Shown: one piece after another, positions 45,587 through 55,114 of the stretch
Layout: each line of letters starts with the position of its first letter
Numbering within the stretch: position 1 is the first letter of the stretch
From: Porphyra umbilicalis
Taxonomy: Eukaryota; Rhodophyta; Bangiophyceae; Bangiales; Bangiaceae
DNA: 64,000 nucleotides
Assembly: GCA_002049455.2 (NCBI GenBank)
Contig: KV918796.1
Coordinates: 124,001 to 188,000, forward strand
Direction of reading: 5' to 3'
The notes under the pieces: generated by a model
The model's database searches: none
What the model saw: only the letters and a program-made list of their open reading frames with translations
What the model was told of the DNA's origin: nothing
Program-made: the position numbers and the translations under genes

Positions 45587-47907
45587 ATGTCTGTCAATGC
45601 ACTTGAGTTTAGCTACCTGGCCATCCATTTTACCACGATGTGCGCCATCCACAACCTCAACGAGGTGGACAGCATTGTCGACCGCATCCTGTCGGTCGTG
45701 GCAAGCGGAGTGCTTGCCACGCGCTGCTTCCACACCAAGGCGGCTGCGCTGTGCTGGTTGACCGACCCTGTCATGTTAGAGGCCGTGGCGAGCAGCGCCG
45801 CAGGCGGGTGCACGTTTGGCTCCACAGGTGCGCCGACGTCGTCGAAAGCCCCCACCGGCTGGTTGGCCATCGTCGCTCGCGACTTCCGCGTGGCCGTCGA
45901 CCTGGAGCTGGACGACATGATGCCGGCGATGGAGCTCCTGCGGGATCTCTCCCGCGGCGCGTGTGTGGTCACCTCGTTCACGGTCTTCGACGATGTTCGG
46001 ACGTGGGTCCTTGGAGATGGCGTCCACGTGGTGCTCGACATCATCCAACCGGAGTGGCCGGTCGGCGTCAGTGCCGTCGGCCCTCGGCTTTGTGCGCACA
46101 AGTTGGTAGATACGCCCCCCCCTCCTACCTCAACGTCGGCGTGAGTCCACCCCTCGTGCGCGCCCAGCGCCCCCCCTGTGTCGCCGAGCGCGAGTACTCT
46201 CACCGCAATTACCTGTGCCGCCTCGAGCTCGACTGTGCGACCGCCGGTGTCTTCTTCCTCTGTAGGGCGAAAGTGGTCGGCGCTGTCTGGTGCCATGGCC
46301 AGCCGTGGCCATGCGTCGGCTACAGGGGCGACTGTCACTTCCGCGGGGCACAGTATCAATTGAAAGGACGACGACGAGCCCTTTGATGACCACGCATGAG
46401 AGCGGGAGCTGAATGAAGGTGCAGCAGCGGCGGAGGCTTACAACAAGAAGTTGGAGGAGGCGGAGCGGTCGACTCAGCGGCCGTTCAAGAAGCAGATGAT
46501 GCGCATGTCGTCTGAGGGTGGCCCACCCAAGGCGATAAATCCGCCTGGCACTTGAAAGGACCGAGCCGAGTCTATCTTTTCCCGCCGGAAATCATCAATC
46601 ATGATGGAGGAGTCGCGCATGGCGTGGAAGGAGCGAAACCACGCACCAGCCCCCCCCGCGGGCAAGGGCGGGGCCTGTGGTGAGGCTGCAATGCCCTTCG
46701 CCACTTGCTTTGCCCCGGCAACCGGTGTATGCAGCGATGCGGGTAGCGCCACTGTCAGCGGCAACGGCACGAGCAGCAGCTTGTCGATGGTCTTTCTCCT
46801 GACACCGGAGCCCTTCCCAGTCGTCGAGGCGGGTCCTGTCGCGGCCACCCCAGGCAACGGCTTGCAGGTGGCTGCTGCGCCCAGGGGGGTGCCGGGCACT
46901 CTGGGGTTCCCCGCCGAGCAGTCGCCGGCGGAAGCTGTTTGTCAACGACTGTGGCAGCGGAACAAGGGCGCGTTCATCTCTGGCGGTCCCAGGTGCCGGA
47001 AGTCGACGCTTCTGCGGGTGCTGCACGACTGTCCAATACAGCGCCTGCCGCTGGCAGGGCATGTTTCAGTCGTTGCCCCGACGGGCACGTCCACAAAGAC
47101 GGCGCGGGGCACCACGTACCACTGGGTTTTTGGCTTTGTGCGGGATTACGACCCGGTACTACCTGATCCAGTACAAGAATGCGGCCGCTTGCTGTCGACC
47201 GCACGATTCATCCGCATCAAGGAGCGGCTCGGACGCGTACGGGCTTTGCTTCTCGATGAGGTCTCTCTCGTTGGGGCGGACAAGCGTGACGTCATGTATG
47301 AGCTGCTGCGGCAATCCCGGTTGCCCGCGACCCCGGCCTGTCTGTGGTTAGCGTTCGGTGACTTCCTGTAGCTGCGGCCCGTCAAGAAGGAGTTTGGCTT
47401 GAAGTCTCGCTGCTGGTCGGCGCTGTTTGACAACTTGTTTCTTAAACTCGCGGTGCCGTACCGCCAGCACCAAGTCGATTTCATCGCCGCCATCAACGAC
47501 GCGCGCGTTGGGAATAGCACGGACTCGGTGGAAACGCATATGAGGGAGTGCAAGGTGGAAGGAGCCGAGTATGAGGCGCTCAAGACCAGAGTGCTGCATC
47601 TTATGCCGCGGCACTGTGACGTCCTGAAGCACAACCGCTAGTGCCTCAAGCAGCTGTGCGGCGCGAACCAGCCCCGCGTCTACATGGCGGTGGACACAGT
47701 GGCCCTGGATCCGGACCATGATGCGACCGTCACGAAGCCCAACCTCAAAGACGTCACCGAGTTGACCAAGGATGCGGCGTTGGCCGACTATGTCGCTCCT
47801 CGCCAAGTGGAGCGTTTCTTGAACGCGCGCTTAATGGCGGTGTCAAACCGCTTGAAGGACCTCGGCTTTTGCCACGCCAGCGCTGGCTACGTCTCGTTCT
47901 ATGAGGA
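45587..47907 (+). pseudogene. Pif1-type helicase gene, N-terminal and motor part, six in-frame stops
   Basis: From ATG at 45587 one frame holds for 2.3 kb with no frameshift, broken by TGA at 46142, 46361, 46397 and 46553 and TAG at 47369 and 47639. The first 185 codons are a soluble domain I do not recognise (MSVNALEFSYLAIHFTTM). A Ser/Thr-rich linker and a coiled-coil-like stretch (AAEAYNKKLEEAERSTQRPF) follow. The motor has a Walker A (SGGPRCRKSTLL, two Gly replaced by Arg), SVVAPTGTSTKTARG, Walker B LLLDEVSLVG, and the Pif1 motif GDFL-stop-LRPV, where the family has Gln (CAG to TAG). The frame is cut at 47907 by an LTR element and resumes at 52523. In an intact form it would be a 5'-3' DNA helicase. 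It lies on the same strand after the Ulp1 and KDZ-like remnants. Confidence 0.72.
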
Positions 47908-48381
47908 TGTAGTACCACAGTCTAGGGGGGTACCTCAGAAGGAGGGAAGTAACGGCCGTCTTCGCCGCTCGCGCGACACCTGCTATGGGACTCGAGGTCC
48001 GGGAAGTCGGGCCGATCGAAACGCCAAGACATCGAGACACGGTTTACTTGCCGGCGACGACGGTGCCTCCCACCGTCGTCGCCTTTCGTCCTTAAAGGGC
48101 GGAAACCGCTGCGCGGGGACCGGGGCCACTATTTGGCCCGGTCCCGCGCTGCCAAATACCTACGATGCAGATAATTCTCTCCAATGCATGACACTACCCA
48201 ATCTGGATTGACACGCTCCGCTGTCAGCACCGGACAATCCGAAGAGCTCACCCGGACACGTGCGCCGCAGGCGCTCACACGCAGCAGTGGCACGCCACAA
48301 AGGCGACACACCACCGAACACCCGGCTTCCGGTCACCAGCGCCCACAGCCACGATTACAACGCCTCTGGCGTAGTACTACA
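47908..48381 (-). repeat. 3' LTR, 474 bp
   Basis: Reads TGTAGTACCACAG...GTAGTACTACA on the + strand, with inverted TGTAGTAC/GTACTACA ends. It contains the conserved perfect stem-loop CGACGACGGT-7 nt-ACCGTCGTCG (48055-48081) and CCTTAAAGGGCGG beside it. Confidence 0.9.
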
Positions 48382-48393
48382 TCTCCTCCATCT
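48382..48393 (-). other. Polypurine tract
   Basis: The minus strand reads AGATGGAGGAGA directly before the 3' LTR. This is the expected priming site for plus-strand DNA synthesis and fixes the element's orientation. Confidence 0.75.
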
Positions 48394-48666
48394 GAGACTG
48401 CGGCGTCCGAGCCGCACGAAAGTGACTGTACACAGCGCATCGACGCGCAAGGCAGGGGAACAGGAGAACCGTCAAAGATGGGGCAGCCACCAAGGTCCCC
48501 GTAGCCTCGGCGGGAAGGCCATGCCGTCGCGCAACATTCCCGGCCAGCGGCATCCCAAATTGACGACAAGAGAACCCTCGGCGACGTCCGCAAACATCCC
48601 CTGCACACGGCAGAAGAAGACAAGGGCGCCGTTCCGCGCCCCTCGGGCAATAGGCCCGCCCACTGA

Positions 48667-49560
48667 ATCAGCCTCGATCCGGCGGCGCCGCCGCAGACGA
48701 CCGAAAATCTTGCAACGGCGCCGACACGCCCCAGCGCCGCGCCGGCGGAAGCACCCCGTCGTTGCGGCCGCCGTCGCCGCCCGCCAGGAGCGGTGCGTCC
48801 CAACGCCGAGGGCGTTGCGGCCCCCGACTTTCCCCTACGACAGGGGAGAAGCGCGCCTTGCGGAGTCCGCGCCGCCGTCGTCGCAGCGCGAACCGGACGA
48901 CGGCAAGACCTCCCCCCGTTGGTGTCACCGCGCCCGCCGACGACGACGGGGGCAGACAAAGACGCGCGTCGCGCGCTGGCAGCAAGAAGGCCGCTGATTG
49001 GGCCGCGCTTGATCCGGCGGCGCCGCCGCAGAGGACCGAAAATCTTGCAACAGCGCCGACACGCCCCAGCGCCGCGCCGGCGGAAGCACCCCGTCGTTGC
49101 GGCCGCCGTCGCCGCCCGCCAGGAGCGGTGCGTCCCAACGCCGAGGGCGTTGCGGCCCCCGACTTCCCCCTACGCCAGGGGAGAAGCGCGCCTCGCGGAG
49201 CCCGCGCCGCCGTCGTCGCAGCGCGAATCGGACGACGGCAAGACCTCCCCCAGTCGGCGTCACCGCGCCCGCCGACGACGACGGGGGCACACAAAGACGC
49301 GCGTCGCGCGCCGGCAGCAAGACGGCCGCTGATTGGGCCGCGCTTGATCCGGCGGCGCCGCCGCAGAGGACCGAAAATCTTGCAACGGCGCCGACACGCC
49401 CCAGCGCCGCGCCGGCGGAAGCACCCCGTCGTTGCCGACGCCGCCGCCGCCCGCCAGGAGCGGCGCGCCCCCATGCCGAGCGCGTTGCGGCCCCCGACTC
49501 CCCCCTGCGCCAGGGGGGAAGCGCGCCTCGCGGAGCCAGCGTCGCCGGGACCCCGGCGCG
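48667..49560. repeat. 335-bp tandem repeat, about 2.7 units, inside the LTR element
   Basis: The marker CCGAAAATCTTGCAAC occurs at 48701, 49036 and 49371, so the period is exactly 335 bp. The units are highly similar; the third is truncated near 49560. The period is not a multiple of three, so the long reading frames over it (up to 391 codons) change frame between units and are not genes. Confidence 0.9.
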
Positions 49561-51305
49561 CCCCTCTTGCGACCTCGTCGCCGTCGATTTGGGACCACCG
49601 TCCCAGCATCGCACGCCGCTCGCGTCGCCGACTAGATGCATTTCCGCGATCGGTTCGGCTGCCCGTCACTAATCAGCATTCGCCTCGGTTGGGCTGTCCG
49701 GCTCATTCCCGGGGGGAGGACGAAGACTACGTCGGCGACCGCCGTCACCCACCACGAGTTGGACCGCGTCGTCGACGCCCTTATCGGGCCGCCACCTTTG
49801 CAACCGCCACGCCCGGTGGGAGAGGCACCGCGGGTTCGCCGTCCCCGCGTACCAATGGACGCCGCGAGGACCGCATGGCCGCCGACGCCTGCGCCGGACA
49901 CAGGTGCCGCCTGTTCACCACCCGAGATGGCCCCTGAGCCTGGCGCTGCCTTGAACCGCCGTTGACGCTCAGAGGATACCCCCGTTTCAGTTCAGGCGCT
50001 CGCTCCAATCAGCACGTGCCCCGGCGGGGCTGTCCGGCACCGACCGCGTCAGCATCGCACCATATTCAGTTCCATGTCAGAGAGAAGGTAGGCGGCGACG
50101 TCGATAATCGACCATGGTTCCACTAAAACTGGCCGCGTCGACGCCGCTCCGACTCAGTCGCCATCCCACGGCGCCGGGCGGACTGGTCGAGTGTGTCGAC
50201 GACCGTCATAGGCGTCGCCCCCCGTCCCCTTCTCAATGTAGCCGACCGTCGCGGCTTTGCCGCCGGAAGCATGCATCGCTGCGAGCCGGCCCTCCACCTC
50301 CGAGGCGAGGCGCTGATCACGAATCAGCGCCCGCCCCAGAGGTACGGCTCGTTGCTACGCGTGCCGGCGGTGCCGGATCCGTCGGCTCGATCTCAAGTTG
50401 GGGGAAGAGGACGGCGACGCCGATGTCCGCCCGTCGCGCCGTCAAATCCGATCGCGTCAACGACGCCCTTGATCGGCCGCCGTCAGCGACTCAGTCGTCG
50501 ACGCCGCAACCGCAACGCCGCCGTCGTCGAGAACCGTCCGTCACCGGGGATGCCCCGCGCTGCCCACGCGCGTCCATCCCTTTCAGGGGCGTCGCCCGTT
50601 GCCGTGCGCGCGCCCGCGCCGTCGTCCCCACGACAAGGGGACGAACAAGCCGCGTGCGCCGACGCCCGGCACGGGCGTCGCCCCATCCCCTCGTAAACGG
50701 GGCCGACCTGGCCGCTCTGCCGCCCCAAGCACGCATCGCTGCGAGCCGTCCCAACCCCTCCAGGGCGGAGCGCTGGTCTCCAATCAGCGCCCGCCCAAAA
50801 GGGACGACTCTTTGCCACGCGTGCCGGCGGTGCCTGTTCCGTCCGCTCGATCTCAGTTCGCGGGAAGAAGACAGCGACGCAGATGTCCGCTTGTCGCGCA
50901 GCCGAATGCGATTGCGTCGACGACGCCCTTGATCGGACGCTGTCAACGCCTCAGTCGTCGATGCCGCCGACGCGCCGTCATCGCCGTCGGTTTTGAGGTT
51001 CACGCCGGTCGTCGTCGTTATCGCAGCGGCCTCTCTTGTGTCTTGCGCTCGCCCCATTATCTGCTTCCTCTCTCTCTCGCGTTGCGCGACACTAGTCGCG
51101 TCTTATCTTGCCCGGTCCTTGTCACAACTTAGTAGCGCTGTCTGCCGAAGTACCCCGCGTGGGGCCGGATGTTTTCCGAGATGCTAGACAGGGCGTCATC
51201 ACCGGGGTGGGCTGGCACGAGCAAAGCCCCACCCACAGTTCCGGTGACGCCGGCTGAAGACACCGATGGTGACGACCCCGCCAATAATCTTGGTCTTCAT
51301 CCGCC

Positions 51306-51851
51306 TCACGCTCCTCCGTCGATTACCCCGCCGGGAATTCCTGGCAGAGCGCTCCAACGCTGAGCACCGCCGCCGTCCGGGTCGCCAATCCGGCACAGTA
51401 TCGTAGCCCTGCGCCGAGGACGCCATCTCAATCGTACCGCGGCGCGGTCGGGATGAACGTGTTTGATCCATCGACACAACCGACACAGCTCACCGGCCAA
51501 GCACCGCTCGACGTCACCCGGATTCCAATGGGAAGTGGCCAACGTCCGATAGCCCGGCGAGCCTTGATTCCAGGGGTTGGTTGGAGGCCCCCTGGCGGCC
51601 ATCGCGGCACACCTTGCCCGCAGCCACCCGTTCCGGATGATGGGGGGACGAGTCCCGTTGGTCGGCGTGTGGCCGCGGTCCTCGGGTAGGGAGTCCAACT
51701 CGCCTACCACCGAACCACCGCCGCCAGGCCGGGGCCGACCCTCTGCCGAAGACCCGGGTCCCGTGTTGGCCGCGCCAGCGTGCCGTCGTCTCCCGCCGAT
51801 GGCGTGGTTGCTCTTGATGCTTGTCAGGCATGTCGATCTACCACGCGACAT
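51306..51851 (-). CDS. Leader reading frame of the LTR element, unknown
   Basis: The first ATG-started frame downstream of the primer-binding site (MSRGRSTCLTSIKSNHAIGG), 181 codons, Arg/Gly/Pro-rich with a Trp/Cys-containing centre (RCLAGELCRLCRWIKH). It sits where gag would be, but no nucleocapsid CCHC or capsid motif is visible. An overlapping ATG frame in another phase (51831-51514) is an equal candidate. It may be a gag relic or non-coding. Confidence 0.25.
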   Translation of the reverse strand: MSRGRSTCLTSIKSNHAIGGRRRHAGAANTGPGSSAEGRPRPGGGGSVVGELDSLPEDRGHTPTNGTRPPIIRNGWLRARCAAMAARGPPTNPWNQGSPGYRTLATSHWNPGDVERCLAGELCRLCRWIKHVHPDRAAVRLRWRPRRRATILCRIGDPDGGGAQRWSALPGIPGGVIDGGA

Positions 51852-52027
51852 CGTTGAGCGGGGAAGGAGAGGAAGATCCGCAATCCAAAAAGACAACAGG
51901 CAGCACGGTCCCTCGGGACGTCCTCGCTCGACCGTCAAATCCGCACTTCAGACAACCAACGAGGGTCCCCCGACTCTTGGTACCGAAAGAGGTGTCGATC
52001 CGCGACACGCACGGCGTGCGTACAGCG

Positions 52028-52048
52028 GGTCTCACCCGGCGCGCCAAA
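52028..52048 (-). other. Primer-binding site
   Basis: Minus strand TTTGGCGCGCCGGGTGAGAC follows the 5' LTR. The part from TGG on is the complement of a tRNA 3' end (...GGCGCGCCA). The same site, with one base changed, follows the LTR at 63050. The tRNA species was not determined. Confidence 0.75.
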
Positions 52049-52522
52049 TGAAGTACCACAATCTAGGGGGTTACCTCAGAAGGAGGGAAGTAACGGCCGT
52101 CTTCGCCGCTGGCGCGACACCTGCTATGGGACTCGAGGTCCGGGAAGTCGGGCCGATCGAAACGCCAAGACATCGAGACACGGTTTACTTGCCGGCGACG
52201 ACGGTGCCTCCCACCGTCGTCGCCTTTCGTCCTTAAAGGGCGGAAACCGCTGCGCGGGGACCGGGGCCACTATTTGGCCCGGTCCCGCGCTGCCAAATAC
52301 CTACGATGCAGATAATTCTCTCCAATGCATGACACTACCCAATCTGGATTGACACGCTCCGCTGTCAGCACCGGACAATCCGAAGAGCTCACCCGGACAC
52401 GTGCGCCGCAGGCGCTCACACGCAGCAGTGGCACGCCACAAAGGCGACACACCACCGAACACCCGGCTTCCGGTCACCAGCGCCCACAGCCACGATTACA
52501 ACGCCTCTGGCGTAGTACTACA
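52049..52522 (-). repeat. 5' LTR, 474 bp
   Basis: Differs from the 3' LTR at four positions near its left end (TGAAGTACCACAAT against TGTAGTACCACAGT, one G/T in the G run, and one G/C 60 bp in). The rest is identical by eye. The stem-loop is at 52196-52222. Confidence 0.9.
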
Positions 52523-52913
52523 AAGCAGATCGGCACAGCCATCGTTCGGTACGAGAACAACCGACTGCCGACTGGCGTATCTTGCGATGCTCATGGTCCT
52601 CACGACGCGGGCGCGACATGAGTTGAAGTCGAGCCTTCAGCGGTGAAGTTTTTTGGTGCGCATCCACTCGGTACCCGGTGCTGTTGCTGTCCGTGTCAAA
52701 TTGCCGTTTGTGCTCGGCTGGGCGACCATCCTGCACATGTCACAAAGCTTGACCATCTCTGAGGCGGTGTTGGAGTTGGACGAGGCTTTTGGGGCGGGCA
52801 TGGTGCTTGCGGGCATGAGCCGAGTGAGTGATATGAATCGCATGCATGTCAAGTCGTTTTTCCCGTCACGCTTGATTGCTGACGAGGAGGCCTTAGGCAT
52901 GTATGACAAGTGA
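52523..52913 (+). pseudogene. C-terminal part of the split Pif1-type helicase
   Basis: Immediately right of the LTR the strand encodes KQIGTAIVRYENNRLPTG. After a frame change come the family's last motifs: VKLPFVLGWATILHMSQSLT (family consensus AWAxTIHKSQGLTL), LDEAFGAGMVLAGMSRVSDM (consensus FxxGxxYVALSRV) and a short tail ending at TGA 52911. Key Lys and Gly of the HKSQG motif are replaced (HMSQS). Continuity of the family motifs across the insertion shows that the LTR element landed in this gene. Confidence 0.75.
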
Positions 52914-53124
52914 AGGCGGTTGTAGTAGTCGCAGTGTACGTTTTATTTGTACAACATTTCTCTCCTGTTGCTTTGCTGCTCTTATATATTCCGATGGCCG
53001 CGGCTGTCCATCATGCATCATGTGCATCTTCATTAGTACATTGGAACGTCTTGTTTTTTCGAGAAGAAATGACGAAAAAAAATGCATCATGTTTATAGCC
53101 TTCTTGCTGCTATGCTGCCGGCGC

Positions 53125-54306
53125 TCACGGACCGTTCGGTGCGGGCGCGTCATGAAAATGAATAAGACGTAAAGAGAGAGGAGCAAGGGAACCTGCTGGT
53201 TGTTCAGATGGGCTGGGAACGGGCGGGAATCTAACAGCCATCAAGTCAGAAGCCATGCCAAGTGACGCGGCCATATCGGATGCAACGCGCTCGTGAGCAG
53301 CGCGGTGCAGAGCGGCAAACGAGGCAAATCTGCAACTGGGGCCATGGGGAGGAACATGAGAGTAACTTGGCACGACAGATGCAGTGACAGGCACGTCAGT
53401 TCCGGGAAGGAGTTCCATCGGTGCGCCAGAGACAGCCCCTGCATTTGCAGCCGCCCCTGCACCAAAACCGCTCCCAACCAACACCCCTCCAATTCCATTA
53501 CAAGCAACGTGCTGAGGCGTCAGTCTCAGGCCACTTTTATCCCCCGTTGGACGGACGCCCGACCAGACAAGCCCCATAGCACCGACGGTGTGCTTGCTGG
53601 AAGCATGCCCGCCCCGGATTGGATGTTGAGCGGACGCCGCTTGACCTCCAGTCAAAGCCAATGGCGTGAATGACACGTGGCCCGTCGACTCGGCCGTCGC
53701 ACGTGGCGGGGGCCTGTTATGCGGCCTCTTGGCAGGCATCGCCTTCTGAGCGCCGCCGCGACCAGTCCCCGCTGCAATCCCCGCCGTCGGAGCACCACCG
53801 GGGTCTACGACAGCGGCAGAAGGAGACCCTCGAGGAGAAGACTGGGGCTTGGTGCTCAAGCGTGCTTTACGTCGCACCGCTGTGCGGCGCTGACGACTGT
53901 CTGCAGCGACGCTGGCGTGCTCCTGCTGCAGAGTCATCTCCATGTCGGCAAATATGTCGTCCAGATCGTCGAAATCGACCACGTCGACGCTCTTGGCGTC
54001 ATCGTCACTCATCGCGGCCGGAGCGGCTGTGGACGAGGCAGCGGCATTGCCAGTGGCCCCAGCCGCGGCAGAAGCAGATGCCATCCCCGACGAGTAGATC
54101 TCATGGCGTGAGGCACCCAACAGCGGGGCGTTCTTGCGCACGCTGGCACGCCCCGTGAAGGAAAGAAACGTCAGGATGTCGGCGTAGATCTCCTTCTTTG
54201 TGGCGACCAGCAGCATGGCGGCGACGACGACGAGCACCCGCAGGGGCTTCTTGCCGAAAATTCGGCCGACATTCTCCTCATCCGGCAGCTTGTTGTTAGG
54301 GAAAAA
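53125..54306 (-). CDS. Unrecognised protein (possible last exon): membrane segment plus disordered tail
   Basis: Open from just after a TGA at about 54310 to TGA at 53125. It starts PNNKLPDEENVGRIFGKKPL, then has a hydrophobic segment (LRVLVVVAAMLLVAT) and KKEIYADILTFLSFTGRASV. A long Ala/Ser/Pro-rich region follows with an acidic patch (VDVVDFDDLDDIFADMEMTL). There is no ATG before the hydrophobic part, and CAACAAG just before LPDEEN could be a splice acceptor, so I suspect the 3' exon of a host gene. The family is not recognised. Composition is typical of low-complexity host proteins, not transposases. Confidence 0.42.
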   Translation of the reverse strand, partial: FFPNNKLPDEENVGRIFGKKPLRVLVVVAAMLLVATKKEIYADILTFLSFTGRASVRKNAPLLGASRHEIYSSGMASASAAAGATGNAAASSTAAPAAMSDDDAKSVDVVDFDDLDDIFADMEMTLQQEHASVAADSRQRRTAVRRKARLSTKPQSSPRGSPSAAVVDPGGAPTAGIAAGTGRGGAQKAMPAKRPHNRPPPRATAESTGHVSFTPLALTGGQAASAQHPIRGGHASSKHTVGAMGLVWSGVRPTGDKSGLRLTPQHVACNGIGGVLVGSGFGAGAAANAGAVSGAPMELLPGTDVPVTASVVPSYSHVPPHGPSCRFASFAALHRAAHERVASDMAASLGMASDLMAVRFPPVPSPSEQPAGSLAPLSLRLIHFHDAPAPNGP

Positions 54307-55114
54307 TCACCCGGCCTTGATAGACAACTCCCGCAGCAAGGAGTGGAGGCTTGTTATCTTGACAGCTACGATCCATCGGGCAGTACCAGCCCGCCGAACG
54401 GGATGAAGGGCGGCCGCCAGCGTGCCCAGAGGGGGGAGTGTGGGGCTCAGGTCTTGAAGAGAACACCAAAAAGACCACCAACGCAAAGACAAACGCATGA
54501 CCTCCTCCCAGTCGGTTAGTGCCTGTCGGGCTTAAGCTTCTAGGTGGCATGGGCGGTGCGCGCGGTCCACTGCGCGCCAAGCCCAGCAAACTGTCGACAA
54601 GAAGCTGCCGCAGCACGTTTCGTCCGTTCTCCCGGTTGGCTGCTACCTTGAGCACACTGCTAACCACCGCAATCGCGGTCGATCGCGGGTCCACGACCGG
54701 TTGGCGGTCGAAGATGTTCTCCGAGGGGATCTTGCTCGCGATGGGGGGGGGCTCCTCCGGTTCTAGACCATCTTGGAAGAGGCTCCGGGCCTCATTTGAA
54801 TGAGCAGGGTGGTCGGCGGTGGCCGAACCGACCTTGCCCCTTCTGGGTATGGGCGCCTTACCATTAATCGTGTCGCAGGGCGGCGCGCCCGCCCCTTCGC
54901 CACCAGGGACGCCAATCCCCTTGCTTTGAGCGCCAGTCGTCGAGCCGGCGGCACCGCCCGCAGCCGGGCCACCAAGACCATTCGCAATGACCGCCACGGC
55001 AGCCTCATTGACCCTGCCACCCACGGAGACTACGACCCCAACCGCGGGAACCGCCGCCTTGCGACGGTCACGATGTGGAGACGGATCTTGCGGTCTACCG
55101 ACGGCAGCTAAACT
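54296..55114 (-). CDS. Unrecognised protein segment, possible middle exon
   Basis: In the same frame as, and directly after, the stop at 55115. Reads SLAAVGRPQDPSPHRDRRKA and AVGVVVSVGGRVNEAAVAVI, then EEPPPIASKIPSENIFDRQP, a helical stretch (NVLRQLLVDSLLGLARSG) and a hydrophobic stretch (HAFVFALVVFLVFSS). It ends at a TAA at 54296, ten bases inside the next open segment. Probably a segment of one minus-strand gene with the flanking segments. No domain recognised. Confidence 0.35.
   Translation of the reverse strand, partial: SLAAVGRPQDPSPHRDRRKAAVPAVGVVVSVGGRVNEAAVAVIANGLGGPAAGGAAGSTTGAQSKGIGVPGGEGAGAPPCDTINGKAPIPRRGKVGSATADHPAHSNEARSLFQDGLEPEEPPPIASKIPSENIFDRQPVVDPRSTAIAVVSSVLKVAANRENGRNVLRQLLVDSLLGLARSGPRAPPMPPRSLSPTGTNRLGGGHAFVFALVVFLVFSSRPEPHTPPSGHAGGRPSSRSAGWYCPMDRSCQDNKPPLLAAGVVYQGRVIFP

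Larger units (their letters stand above)
47908..52522 (-). mobile_element. Young non-autonomous LTR retrotransposon, 4.6 kb, inside the helicase gene
   Basis: Two direct 474-bp repeats bound the element. On the minus strand the order is 5' LTR (52522-52049), a primer-binding site starting TTTGGCGCGCCGGGTGAGAC, the internal region, a polypurine tract ATGGAGGAGA, and the 3' LTR (48381-47908). I count only 4 differences between the LTRs. The internal region has no protease, reverse transcriptase or integrase. It holds a leader reading frame, a roughly 450-bp degenerate tandem block (50.2-50.9 kb) and a 335-bp tandem block (48.67-49.56 kb). Flanking pentamers GAGGA and AAGCA do not match, so the target-site duplication is decayed or absent. 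It must have been mobilised by another element's proteins. Confidence 0.88.

Noticed and set aside
52..47907. Nuclear genetic code with TAG/TAA read as Gln
   Set aside because: Copia A pol (over 1000 codons) and the Harbinger transposase use CAG for Gln, contain no internal TAG/TAA and are terminated normally. Several broken genes also contain TGA. Reassignment is therefore less likely than decay, although local readthrough is not excluded.
48762..49937. 391-codon + frame in the middle of the LTR element
   Set aside because: It lies over 335-bp tandem units. The period is not divisible by three, so identical DNA is read in different frames in successive units. Also antisense to the element's own strand.
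47903..52527. Target-site duplication of the 4.6-kb LTR element
   Set aside because: Flanks GAGGA and AAGCA share only three of five bases. Without an empty site this cannot be claimed.
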